Source of the DNA: Acidipropionibacterium jensenii DSM 20535
GTDB taxonomy: Bacteria; Actinomycetota; Actinomycetes; Propionibacteriales; Propionibacteriaceae
Assembly: GCF_000425285.1 (NCBI RefSeq)
Contig: NZ_AUDD01000020.1
Location: 1-49,948 of the forward strand
Length of the DNA: 49,948 nucleotides
Direction of reading: 5' to 3'
This document shows positions 36,936-44,485 of this stretch, in pieces. The notes under the pieces were generated by a model. The model did no database searches. It was not told the DNA's origin and saw only the letters and a program-made list of their open reading frames with translations. The stretch's first letter is position 1, and each line of letters opens with the position of its first letter. The translations under genes were made by a program, and so were the position numbers.

Positions 36936-37913
36936 TCACCTGAGGATGGTCGTCCCCGAGGTCCCGTCGAGAAGGTGGCCCAGGTCGGACAGCCGCCCGA
37001 TGACCGCCCGCCCGTCGTGCTTGCGGACGAAGTCGCAGCCGGCCTGCACCTTGGGGCCCATCGACCCGGCGGCGAAGTCCATCTGCTCCAGTTCGCCGAC
37101 CGTGGCGACCCTCAGGGGCCTCTCCTGCGGCGTCCCCCAGTCGACCATCACGGCGTCGGCGTCGGTGGCCATCACGAGCACATCGGCCTTGAGTTCGGAG
37201 GCGAACAGCGCGGAGCTGGCGTCCTTGTCGAGGACGGCCTCCACCCCGACATAGCTGCCCTTGGAGTCCCGGGCGATCGGGATCCCGCCGCCGCCGGTGC
37301 AGATGACGATGTGCCCGGCGTCCAGCAGTCGTCTGGTGGAGTCGACCTGGATGATGCGGCGGGGGCGCGGGCTGGGCACCACCCGGCGCGGGTGCCCGCC
37401 GTCGGAGGCGAAGATCCAGCCGTGCTCGGCGGCCAGCTGCTCGGCCTCCGTGTCGGTGTAGACCGGACCGACGAACTTCGTCGGGTGCTGGAAGGCCGGG
37501 TCGTCCATCGAGACCTCGGCCAGGGTGAGCACCGTGGTCACCAGACGCTGGGCGGCCCCGCTGCGGATCGTCTCCCCCTCGCGGCGGGCCTCGGCGCGCT
37601 GCTGCTTGGTGAGGGCTCTGGACCGCCGGGTCATCTCATTGCGCAGCTCGGTCTCGATGAGGTAGCCGATCATCCCCTGGGTCTCGGCGCCGAGCACGTC
37701 GAGGGGCAGCGGCTGGTTGCCGTCGGGATCGCGCTGCAGGGCGAGCATCCCCACCTGGGGGCCGTTGCCGTGGGTGATCACCAGCTCGTTGTCGACCGCG
37801 GCGTCCAGCAGCGGGCCGCAGGCCTGGCGGATCTGTGCCCGCTGGTCGGCGACCGTGTTGGGGCGCCCACGGGGTGCGATGGCGTTTCCGCCGACGCCGA
37901 TGACGATTCTCAT
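36936..37913 (-). CDS. allK: Carbamate kinase of the oxalurate/oxamate pathway
   Basis: A 325-residue amino-acid-kinase-fold enzyme. The N-terminal IVIGVGGNAIAP, THGNGPQVG, CTGGGGIP and the DKDASSALFASEL/ATDADAV segments are carbamate kinase hallmarks. It transfers phosphate from carbamoyl phosphate to ADP, giving ATP and carbamate (NH3 + CO2). It is last in the fdrA-ylbE-ylbF-kinase order, as in E. coli where ybcF is now called allK, and no arginine deiminase or ornithine carbamoyltransferase gene is near. The catabolic oxalurate role is therefore more likely than arginine fermentation. ATGA overlap with the previous gene (37910-37913). Confidence 0.9.
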   Translation of the reverse strand: MRIVIGVGGNAIAPRGRPNTVADQRAQIRQACGPLLDAAVDNELVITHGNGPQVGMLALQRDPDGNQPLPLDVLGAETQGMIGYLIETELRNEMTRRSRALTKQQRAEARREGETIRSGAAQRLVTTVLTLAEVSMDDPAFQHPTKFVGPVYTDTEAEQLAAEHGWIFASDGGHPRRVVPSPRPRRIIQVDSTRRLLDAGHIVICTGGGGIPIARDSKGSYVGVEAVLDKDASSALFASELKADVLVMATDADAVMVDWGTPQERPLRVATVGELEQMDFAAGSMGPKVQAGCDFVRKHDGRAVIGRLSDLGHLLDGTSGTTILR

Positions 37914-38911
37914 TGCTGGTCCCTCCCGGACTCGGATGGTTCAGATGATCTCTGCTGGTGGGCCAGACGGCGGGTCAGGGCGGCGACCCCGGCCATCAGG
38001 TCGGCCCCGGAGCTGTGGCCGGTGTGGGCCAGCCGGGCCACCGCGGCTGCGATGCGAGGCTGCCCGGCCGAGAGAGCTCCATGATCGGCGGACAGGCCGG
38101 TGTGCTCGGCCAGATCAGCGCGGCCGGTGGGAGCAGTGTCGGCGATAAGAGCGTCGAGCAGGTCCAGCACGGTGGCCGAGAAGTCCCCTCCGACGGCCAG
38201 CCGGAGGTGGCACAGCGAGGTCTCGGTGGTGAGGCCGGCCGCCCGCGGGCTGGTGAGGATCTCGGTGAACCGGCCGATCACGCGGGTCCCGAGACCGGCG
38301 GTGCGGGCGGTCGCGATGAGCCCGATGAGGGCGTCGTCCCCCGAGGGGGTGAGCCCGATCCCCAGTCCGCACAGCCCCTCGAGGGCCTCGGCGTCCTGGT
38401 CGCCCCAGATCGCCTCGGCGGCCCGCTCCAGCCGCGGGACGCCGAACCGGCGCCCGTCGGCGGTGTCGAACCAGGAGGCAGGCGCCGAGAAGACGGCGGG
38501 GGTGCCGTGGGTCGTGATCCGGCTGGCGACGACGGCCGCCCCGGCGGTCTCCAGGGCGACCGGTGTCCCGATCCCCTCGGGCCGCAGATCCGCCAGCCGG
38601 TCGGCGGGGATCCGCGCCTGGGCGACCGAGTCGACGGGGACATCGGAGAGGCTGACGATCAGCGGGACGCCGTGCGGATCCTGGCATCGGATGCTCACCG
38701 AGTGGGCGAAGACGCCGACCACAGTGCCGGCCGGTGTCGTGCGGGCCCGTCCCGACCCGTGGTCCGACCCATCGGCGGTGCGCCCCGTCGAGCAGCGGGC
38801 CACCGGCGCCGAGACCTCGCAGGCCCGCAGACCGACCGGCGCCGACACCGGGGAGACCGGTGAGGCCGAGGAGACGGGGGAGGCCGGAGGAAGGCCCACC
38901 GGGACGGTCAT
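37910..38911 (-). CDS. allH: DUF2877 protein, oxamate carbamoyltransferase subunit AllH (YlbF)
   Basis: A 333-residue DUF2877 protein with the family motif GIGLTPSGDDALIG at about residues 200-213. In E. coli, FdrA, YlbE and YlbF (AllF, AllG, AllH) together form oxamate (oxalurate) carbamoyltransferase, and the same three-gene order is seen here. About the first 60 residues are low complexity with repeated Ala-Ser-Pro-Val and no counterpart in the core. ATG 38911 overlaps the stop of allG (ATGA), and its own stop overlaps the kinase start, so all are translationally coupled. Confidence 0.82.
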   Translation of the reverse strand: MTVPVGLPPASPVSSASPVSPVSAPVGLRACEVSAPVARCSTGRTADGSDHGSGRARTTPAGTVVGVFAHSVSIRCQDPHGVPLIVSLSDVPVDSVAQARIPADRLADLRPEGIGTPVALETAGAAVVASRITTHGTPAVFSAPASWFDTADGRRFGVPRLERAAEAIWGDQDAEALEGLCGLGIGLTPSGDDALIGLIATARTAGLGTRVIGRFTEILTSPRAAGLTTETSLCHLRLAVGGDFSATVLDLLDALIADTAPTGRADLAEHTGLSADHGALSAGQPRIAAAVARLAHTGHSSGADLMAGVAALTRRLAHQQRSSEPSESGRDQQ

Positions 38912-40212
38912 GCCACGTCGATCCCGTAGACCTGCGCCAGGGCCTCGACCGCGGAGGTGAAGCATCCCAGCGGTGCCCGGACCGTGCCGGCGCCGATCTG
39001 ACCGACTCCCGGGTGGATGGAGGCGATGCCAGAGTTGATGATCGGGGTGATCCCGGTCTGCACCACGAGCCGGATGTCGATGCCGATCGGCGCCCCCTGG
39101 AATCCCCAGGTCGGGATCGGCATGGCCGGGTTGTGGCCGGTGACGATCTCGGCCATCTCCTCGGTGGTCGCCAGGGCGTCCTCGAACCCGCCGGTGCCCA
39201 GGAACCGCGTCACCCCGGGGGCCGCGACGATGCTCATCCCGCCCAGCCCGAGGGTCTCCATGATCGCGGAGTCGCCCATGTCGGGGCAGGCCTGGGACTG
39301 GTCGTAGCCGGTGAAGAACAACCCGGTGGGGGTGTTGACCGGGGCGGTGAACCAGCGGTCGCCCAGCCCGGAGACCCGGATGCCGAACTCGTAGCCGTTG
39401 CGGGCCATCGCCGTCACCACCGAGCCGGCGCGGATCGCCCGCGCGGCGTCCGCACTGGCCTTCGAGGCGGCCATCGCGATGTTGAGGAAGAACTGGTCGG
39501 TGCGCCCCAGGAAGTCGGTGACCTCGGCGACCACCTCGCTCGGCAGATCGGCCCGGGCCAGCAGCGGGGCCATGTCCTTGGCGAACAGGGCGGAGGCCGC
39601 GATATTGCGCTGGTGCATCTCGTCGCCCATCGTGAGGGCGCGCGCCATCACCGGACCCAGCGGGTAGCCGCCCCCGTCGCCGGTGACGCGCAGCGCCGCC
39701 GACAGGGCGGGACCGAGCACGTCGCGCATCCAGGCGAGCCGCTCGAGCACCTCGGCGTCGTAGCCGCCGAACCGCAGCACCTTGCCGATGCCCTCGTTGA
39801 GGGTGGAGAAGGAGGTGTTGCCGTAGACGGCGTTGACCACCTTCATGACGGCCATGTGGGCGCTGGTGATGCCGCCCATCGGGCCGACCGCGCCGACCTC
39901 GTGGCAGGGGATGAGGCGGACCTGGTGCGAGACGATCTCGCGCGCCCCCTCCTCGGTGGTGGCCCAGCCCTCGAACAGCGCCGCCCCGATGCAGGCTCCC
40001 TGGATGGTCTGGGGCATGTGGGCGAAGTCGATCGGCGGGCCGGCGTGCAGCAGCACCTTCTCGCCGGTGTCCAGCGCGGGGATCAGGGTGTGGGCCTGGG
40101 CGACGTCGACCAGGGTCGGCTGTCCGGAGACCATCACGTCGACCACCGCGCGGTTGGCGTCGTTGATGGTGGCGAAGTCGTCGATGGTGCGGGAGATGTC
40201 GGTGGAATTCAT
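38908..40212 (-). CDS. allG: DUF1116 protein, oxamate carbamoyltransferase subunit AllG (YlbE)
   Basis: A 434-residue DUF1116 protein; the family is represented by E. coli YlbE, a subunit of the oxalurate-cleaving carbamoyltransferase. Conserved-looking stretches include GDEMHQRNIAASALF (about 215-230), 'MARNGYEFGIRVSGLGDRWF' (about 280-300) and GFQGAPIGIDIRLVV (about 379). It is soluble. ATG 40212 follows AAAGG, 10 nt after the fdrA stop. A longer frame to 40353 lies inside fdrA. Confidence 0.85.
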   Translation of the reverse strand: MNSTDISRTIDDFATINDANRAVVDVMVSGQPTLVDVAQAHTLIPALDTGEKVLLHAGPPIDFAHMPQTIQGACIGAALFEGWATTEEGAREIVSHQVRLIPCHEVGAVGPMGGITSAHMAVMKVVNAVYGNTSFSTLNEGIGKVLRFGGYDAEVLERLAWMRDVLGPALSAALRVTGDGGGYPLGPVMARALTMGDEMHQRNIAASALFAKDMAPLLARADLPSEVVAEVTDFLGRTDQFFLNIAMAASKASADAARAIRAGSVVTAMARNGYEFGIRVSGLGDRWFTAPVNTPTGLFFTGYDQSQACPDMGDSAIMETLGLGGMSIVAAPGVTRFLGTGGFEDALATTEEMAEIVTGHNPAMPIPTWGFQGAPIGIDIRLVVQTGITPIINSGIASIHPGVGQIGAGTVRAPLGCFTSAVEALAQVYGIDVA

Positions 40213-40222
40213 CGGTGGCCTT

Positions 40223-41920
40223 TCAGCGGGCGAGGAGACGTTCGACGATGCGTGCCAGGCGGGCGTCGCCGCCGGCGGGCGGGGCCCAGGACCACTGGAC
40301 CACCGGGACGTGGAGGCCGGCGAGCTCCTCGGCGAAACCGGCCAGGCCCACATTGATCACCTTCGGGCCGGCCAGCAGGCCGGCGATCCCGGCCGGGGCG
40401 GGGGAGGGGGAGGCCGGTGCCGGCTGCCCGATCCGGGCGGCCAGGGCGGCGGCGTGCCGGGCGGCGGCGGCATTGCTGGGCAGCACCCGGGCGCCGGCCT
40501 CGGTGAGGGCGGCCACCTGCTCGGTCAGCCCCTGCTCGTCCCGGGCGGTGCCGCACACCGAGGCGACCACCCGGACCTGACGGCCCTCCGCCCGGGCCTT
40601 CTCCAGACCCTCGCGGATCGGTCCGGCGATCGCACCGGCCGGGTCGGCGGCCGAACCGTGGCCGAGGACGACGTCCAGCAGCAGGACGGCGGTGGCCGGG
40701 TCGGCCAGCGTCGTGACGATCTTCTCGGCGCGCAGCGCCGGGTCGATCATCGGGTGGGGGCGTCCCTGGGTGAAGACATCGTCGCCCAGGTCGATGATCC
40801 GGTGCGGTCCGGCCGACAGCACGACGCCCGGGTCCCCGGCGCCCAGGGGGACGTCCAGGTCGAGGGCGTCGCGGATGATGACGGCGGCCTCGTCGGCCAG
40901 GGTGCCTCCGGTGTACAGCCCGATCAGCCCTGCGGCGGGGGCCCCATCGCCACCGGGAGACGGGGTGAAGGAGGAGACGCCGACCAGTTCGACGGCGCGG
41001 GCGGCGGCCTCGGCCAGAGTCGTGGTGGCGGTGACATTGCCGTGCCGTCCGGCGTCGCGGGGGCCGTCGACGAACATCGTGACCACCGGCTTCGACAGCC
41101 CCTGGGCGAGGGTGTCGATGCGGGCCCGCACGGCCGGGGCCGGGGGCTTGCTCACCAGCACGATGACGTCGGTGGCCGGATCGGCGTCCAGCGCGGCCAG
41201 CGCCTGGGTCGCGGTGCGCCCGCCCACCTGGTCGGACAGGTCGCGCCCGCCCAGCCCGATCGCGTGGCTGATCCCGGCGCCGAGCCGGTCGACCTGGGTC
41301 ATCACCTCCTGGGTGCCGGTGCCAGAGGCGCCGACGACACCCACCGAGCCGGCGGTGCACAGATTCGCGAAGGCCAGCGGGACGCCGTTGAAGGCCGAGG
41401 TGCCGCAGTCGGGTCCCATCACCAGCAGGCCGGCCTCACCGGCCCGGGTCTTGAGATCGACCTCGTCGGCCAGGGTGACGTTGTCGCTGAACAGCATGAC
41501 GTTGAGGCCGGCGTCCAGCAGGTGCCGCGCCTCGGCCGCCGCATAGGCCCCGGGAACCGAGACCAGGGCCAGGTTCGCGTCGGGCAGCGCGGTGCGGGCG
41601 CGCACCAGACTGTGCGCCCGCCGCATCGAGGAGCCCGAGGCCGCCGAGGCCTGGGCGGCGAGCAGCTCATCGGCCCGGGAGACCGCGTCCCTGCAGACCT
41701 CGGCGTCCTCGGCGACGATCCCGATCACCAGATCGGCGGGGGTGGCCGCCGCCAGTTCGGGGGCCTCGAAGCCGGTGTCGGTGAGGATTCCCTTGTTGGC
41801 CGGGGTGCCCATCATGGCCGAGGCCCGGTCGACTCCCGGCAGGTCGGACAGGGCCCGGCTGAGCACCATGAGTGCCACCGAGTCCTGGTAGTGGTTCTTC
41901 TGCACGACGACGGTGAGCAA
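40223..41920 (-). CDS. fdrA: FdrA-like protein, oxamate carbamoyltransferase subunit AllF
   Basis: A 565-residue protein of the FdrA family, built on a succinyl-CoA-ligase alpha-like scaffold: 'GVVGASGTGTQEVMTQVDRLGAGISHAIGLGGRDL' in the middle and a second CoA-ligase-type domain at the C-terminus. E. coli FdrA (555 residues) is AllF, which with AllG and AllH converts oxalurate and phosphate to oxamate and carbamoyl phosphate. The start is an unusual TTG at 41920, chosen because AGGAGG lies 5 nt upstream and the family N-terminus (TVVVQKNHYQDSV) begins there. A longer frame to 42808 overlaps the divergent gntR and is not real. A GGTATACCGAA site lies 46 nt upstream. Confidence 0.87.
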   Translation of the reverse strand: MLTVVVQKNHYQDSVALMVLSRALSDLPGVDRASAMMGTPANKGILTDTGFEAPELAAATPADLVIGIVAEDAEVCRDAVSRADELLAAQASAASGSSMRRAHSLVRARTALPDANLALVSVPGAYAAAEARHLLDAGLNVMLFSDNVTLADEVDLKTRAGEAGLLVMGPDCGTSAFNGVPLAFANLCTAGSVGVVGASGTGTQEVMTQVDRLGAGISHAIGLGGRDLSDQVGGRTATQALAALDADPATDVIVLVSKPPAPAVRARIDTLAQGLSKPVVTMFVDGPRDAGRHGNVTATTTLAEAAARAVELVGVSSFTPSPGGDGAPAAGLIGLYTGGTLADEAAVIIRDALDLDVPLGAGDPGVVLSAGPHRIIDLGDDVFTQGRPHPMIDPALRAEKIVTTLADPATAVLLLDVVLGHGSAADPAGAIAGPIREGLEKARAEGRQVRVVASVCGTARDEQGLTEQVAALTEAGARVLPSNAAAARHAAALAARIGQPAPASPSPAPAGIAGLLAGPKVINVGLAGFAEELAGLHVPVVQWSWAPPAGGDARLARIVERLLAR

Positions 41921-41965
41921 TACGACCTCCTGGGGGAATGACCCGGCTGGCGCCGACACCCGGAT

Positions 41966-41976
41966 GGTATACCGAA
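41966..41976. promoter_or_regulatory. Shared operator GGTATACCGAA, copy 1 (fdrA/gntR)
   Basis: The 11-mer contains the palindrome GGTATACC. It is in the 84-bp divergent gap, over the expected -35 region of gntR and near the fdrA promoter. An identical copy precedes the TSUP gene. The adjacent GntR regulator is the likely binder. Confidence 0.6.
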
Positions 41977-41991
41977 ATGGTTCGTGTCGGG

Positions 41992-41997
41992 TAGAGT
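41992..41997 (+). promoter_or_regulatory. Predicted -10 box of gntR in the allantoin island
   Basis: TAGAGT ends 7 nt before ATG 42005, so the transcript is probably leaderless. This supports ATG 42005 rather than the in-frame GTG at 41984. Confidence 0.45.
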
Positions 41998-42004
41998 CCG
42001 GGCC

Positions 42005-42688
42005 ATGGAGAGTCTTCGCGACAAGGTCGTCTCGCAGCTGCGCGAGCAGATCCTCAGCAACGACCTGGAGCCGGGAACCCGGTTGCGCGAGAGGACCCTC
42101 TCCGACCTCTTCGGGGTCTCCCGGGTACCGGTGCGCGAGGCGCTGATGGTGCTGGAGGCCGACCTGCTGGTGACCTCCTCGCGGCGGGCCGACGGCTCGG
42201 AGGGGGCCGGGGTGGAGGTCACCCGGTTCGACCGCAACGACGTGGCCGAACTCTTCGACGCGCGCGAGGCCCTGGAGCCGCTGGTCGCCCGGCTGGCGGC
42301 CCGACATCGCAGCGAGGCCCAGCTCGAGGCCCTCCGCGATCAGCTCGAGACGGCCCGGAGGGCCGCCGAGACCGGCGACAACAGGGCCGGGGCGCTCGCC
42401 AACACGGCCTATCACGGGATCCTCGTCCAGGCCTGCGGGTCGGGTCTGCTGGCGGCGGTGATGGCCCCCCTGCAGACCCGCATCGAGAGGCTCTTCCGGC
42501 GCACCATCGTGGGGCGCGCCCCCGAACTGGCCGAGGACCACACCCGGATGCTGGCGGCCCTGGAGGACCGTCAGGCCGAGACCGCAGAGCTGCTGGCCCG
42601 ACTCCACGTGGTCTCCACCCGGGCCCCGAGCCTGGCGCTGTTCACCGAACAGGACGAGGGGCAGGACGCGGGGCGGGCCGATGACTGA
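42005..42688 (+). CDS. GntR-family (FCD) regulator of the fdrA operon and TSUP carrier
   Basis: A 227-residue regulator with an N-terminal winged HTH (about 1-70: 'LRDKVVSQLREQIL', 'LRERTLSDLFGVSRVPVREALMVLEAD') and an FCD helical domain (about 85-215). It is divergent from fdrA and upstream of the TSUP gene, and both promoters carry GGTATACCGAA, so it probably represses both in response to a ureide such as oxalurate or oxamate (inference). The C-terminus is acidic and unstructured. Confidence 0.87.
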   Translation: MESLRDKVVSQLREQILSNDLEPGTRLRERTLSDLFGVSRVPVREALMVLEADLLVTSSRRADGSEGAGVEVTRFDRNDVAELFDAREALEPLVARLAARHRSEAQLEALRDQLETARRAAETGDNRAGALANTAYHGILVQACGSGLLAAVMAPLQTRIERLFRRTIVGRAPELAEDHTRMLAALEDRQAETAELLARLHVVSTRAPSLALFTEQDEGQDAGRADD

Positions 42689-42780
42689 GCGCCGGACCCC
42701 GGGGGCCGGCACGGGCCGCCGCCGGGAGCGGGCCCGGGCCCTCGCGGCCGGTGCGCCGCACTCCCGGATCCACGTCGTCG

Positions 42781-42791
42781 GGTATACCGAA
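42781..42791. promoter_or_regulatory. Shared operator GGTATACCGAA, copy 2 (TSUP gene)
   Basis: Identical to the 41966-41976 site, 29 nt upstream of ATG 42821. Two exact copies of an 11-mer containing a palindrome, each in front of a functionally linked gene, are unlikely by chance. Confidence 0.6.
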
Positions 42792-42820
42792 GAGTCGTTC
42801 TCTCCCAAGGAGCTCCACTG

Positions 42821-43570
42821 ATGGACACCGCCCAGATCCTGCTCATGGTGGTGGCCGGCGCCGGTGCCGGGCTCATCAACACGGTCGTCGGCTCCGGATC
42901 GCTGATCACCTACCCGGTGATGGTGATGCTCGGGGTGCCGCCGGTGGCCGCCAACATCAGCAACACCGTCGGTCTGGTGCCCGGGTCGGTGGCCGGCTCC
43001 TGGGGGTACCGCCGCGAGCTCGGCCGGCTGCGCCCCCTGCTGCTGAGGCTCGGTGCCGCATCGGTGGCCGGGGCGCTGATCGGCGCCTTCCTGCTCACCC
43101 GGTTGCCGGCGGTGACCTTCTCCTACGCGGTGCCCTTCCTCATCCTGGGCGCCGCTCTGCTGGTGGCCTTCCAGCCCCGGATCGCGGCCGCGATGACGCC
43201 GGTGGAGGGCACCCGGTGGCGTCCCCTGCTGGTCGTGGTGTTCCTGGCCGGGATCTACGGGGGCTACTTCTCGGCCGCCCAGGGGATCATCCTGCTCGGG
43301 GTCCTGGGGCTCTACCTGTCGGCCGACCTGCAGGAGCAGAACGCGCTGAAGAATCTGCTGCAGACCCTGGTCAACATCGTCGCCGCCGTCTTCTTCATCG
43401 TCACCGGCGGGGTCTGGTGGCCCTTCGCCGGCTGCGTGGCGGTCGGCTCGGTGATCGGGGCGCTGGCCGGAGCCTGGGTGGCGCGGCGCCTTCCGGCCGG
43501 CTTCTTCAGAGTCTTCATCGTCGTGTTCGGGGTGGCGATGGCGGTGTACATGGGGTGGCGGGCGTTCTGA
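42821..43570 (+). CDS. TauE/SafE (TSUP)-family membrane carrier
   Basis: A 249-residue membrane protein with about eight helices. The N-terminal 'GAGAGLINTVVGSGSLITYPVMVMLGVPPVAANISNTVGL' and the second repeat 'GIYGGYFSAAQGIILLGVLGLY' are the two TSUP signatures. The family carries sulfite, sulfoacetate, oxalate-like and other organic anions. In this island an oxamate or other ureide-pathway anion is the likely cargo, but this rests only on position and the shared operator. AAGGAG precedes ATG 42821. Confidence 0.85.
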   Translation: MDTAQILLMVVAGAGAGLINTVVGSGSLITYPVMVMLGVPPVAANISNTVGLVPGSVAGSWGYRRELGRLRPLLLRLGAASVAGALIGAFLLTRLPAVTFSYAVPFLILGAALLVAFQPRIAAAMTPVEGTRWRPLLVVVFLAGIYGGYFSAAQGIILLGVLGLYLSADLQEQNALKNLLQTLVNIVAAVFFIVTGGVWWPFAGCVAVGSVIGALAGAWVARRLPAGFFRVFIVVFGVAMAVYMGWRAF

Positions 43571-43588
43571 GCCCGATCGTCACGGGCT
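43570..43588. terminator. Hairpin overlapping two convergent stop codons
   Basis: AGCCCG and CGGGCT form a 6-bp stem with a 7-nt loop that spans the stop codons of the TSUP gene and of rpiR. It is a short two-way terminator candidate. Confidence 0.45.
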
Positions 43589-44447
43589 ACGGGTGCTCGA
43601 TCTCGTCGAGTTGGCGGTACCCCTCGGTGATCAGACCCACCCGCCGCTCCCCCTGGGCGCCGGCGATCGAGCTGGCCTCGTTGGCGATCATCGCCACCAG
43701 GCTCATCGCCGCGGCGTAGGAGCTGAACGGCCCCGAGGCGTCCAGCGAGCAGGGCAGCAGATGGGTCACCAGGTCGGCGTAGCGCAGTGCGGAGTTGTCG
43801 GCGATGAGGATGATGTCGGCCCGACTCTCCACGCACAGGTTCAGCAGCGCGTCGAACCCCGAGGTGCGTCGCCGCAGCCCCACCAGCACCACCGTGTCGC
43901 CGGGGCCGACCCCCACCATGTCCTCGGCGACCGTCTGGCCGGGAAGGGGCAGCAGTCGGGTCCTCGGGCGCAGCTGGGCCAGCTGTTCGCGCAGGTGCAT
44001 CGCCACCGGGTAGGAGTTGCGGTAGCCGATGACGACCAGGTCGCCGGCCCCCATGATGCTCAGCACCGCCGCCTCCAGCCGGCCGTCGGCCAGCCGTCCG
44101 AGGTGGGAGATGTTGCGGGTCTCCTGGGCCAGATGGGCCTCCACCCCCTGTGAGGGGCCGATCGGCACGCCGCCGGCGTGGCGCGCCTCGTCCCTCAACT
44201 CCCCGAAGCTGCCGTATCCCAGACGCCGGTAGAGCCTGCTGAGGGTCGGCCGGGAGACCCCCGACAGCTCCGACAGGTCGGCCGAGGAGTAGGTGGCCAG
44301 GTCGTCGAGATGCTCCAGGATCGTCGTGGCGGCACGGCGCTCCTGGCCGGTGAGCTCCGGGAAGGCGGTGGTGATCCGCGCCTCGATCGGGCTGGACCCC
44401 ACCGCGGTGGTGGCCTGCCCGGTGTCCTCCTCGTCCACTGCGGTCAC
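43587..44447 (-). CDS. MurR/RpiR-family regulator (HTH-SIS)
   Basis: A 286-residue regulator with an N-terminal RpiR HTH (about 25-100: 'YSSADLSELSGVSRPTLSRLYRRLGYGSFGELR') and a C-terminal SIS domain (about 130-260: 'LVVIGYRNSYPVAMHLREQL'). SIS domains usually bind phosphosugars, though RpiR proteins also regulate purine and ureide genes. It is last of the allB-pucG-allC-rpiR run, so it probably controls that operon. The start is GTG 44447 with GGAGGG 6 nt upstream. A longer frame to 45341 lies inside allC. Confidence 0.85.
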   Translation of the reverse strand: MTAVDEEDTGQATTAVGSSPIEARITTAFPELTGQERRAATTILEHLDDLATYSSADLSELSGVSRPTLSRLYRRLGYGSFGELRDEARHAGGVPIGPSQGVEAHLAQETRNISHLGRLADGRLEAAVLSIMGAGDLVVIGYRNSYPVAMHLREQLAQLRPRTRLLPLPGQTVAEDMVGVGPGDTVVLVGLRRRTSGFDALLNLCVESRADIILIADNSALRYADLVTHLLPCSLDASGPFSSYAAAMSLVAMIANEASSIAGAQGERRVGLITEGYRQLDEIEHP

Positions 44448-44485
44448 GATGATCCCTCCGGTTCTCAGCTGCGGTCCTGCCTGGC

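Noticed and set aside
36936-37913. Carbamate kinase as part of an arginine deiminase pathway
   Set aside because: No arcA, arcB or arginine antiporter is near, and the gene is coupled by overlap to DUF2877 and DUF1116 genes of the oxalurate pathway.
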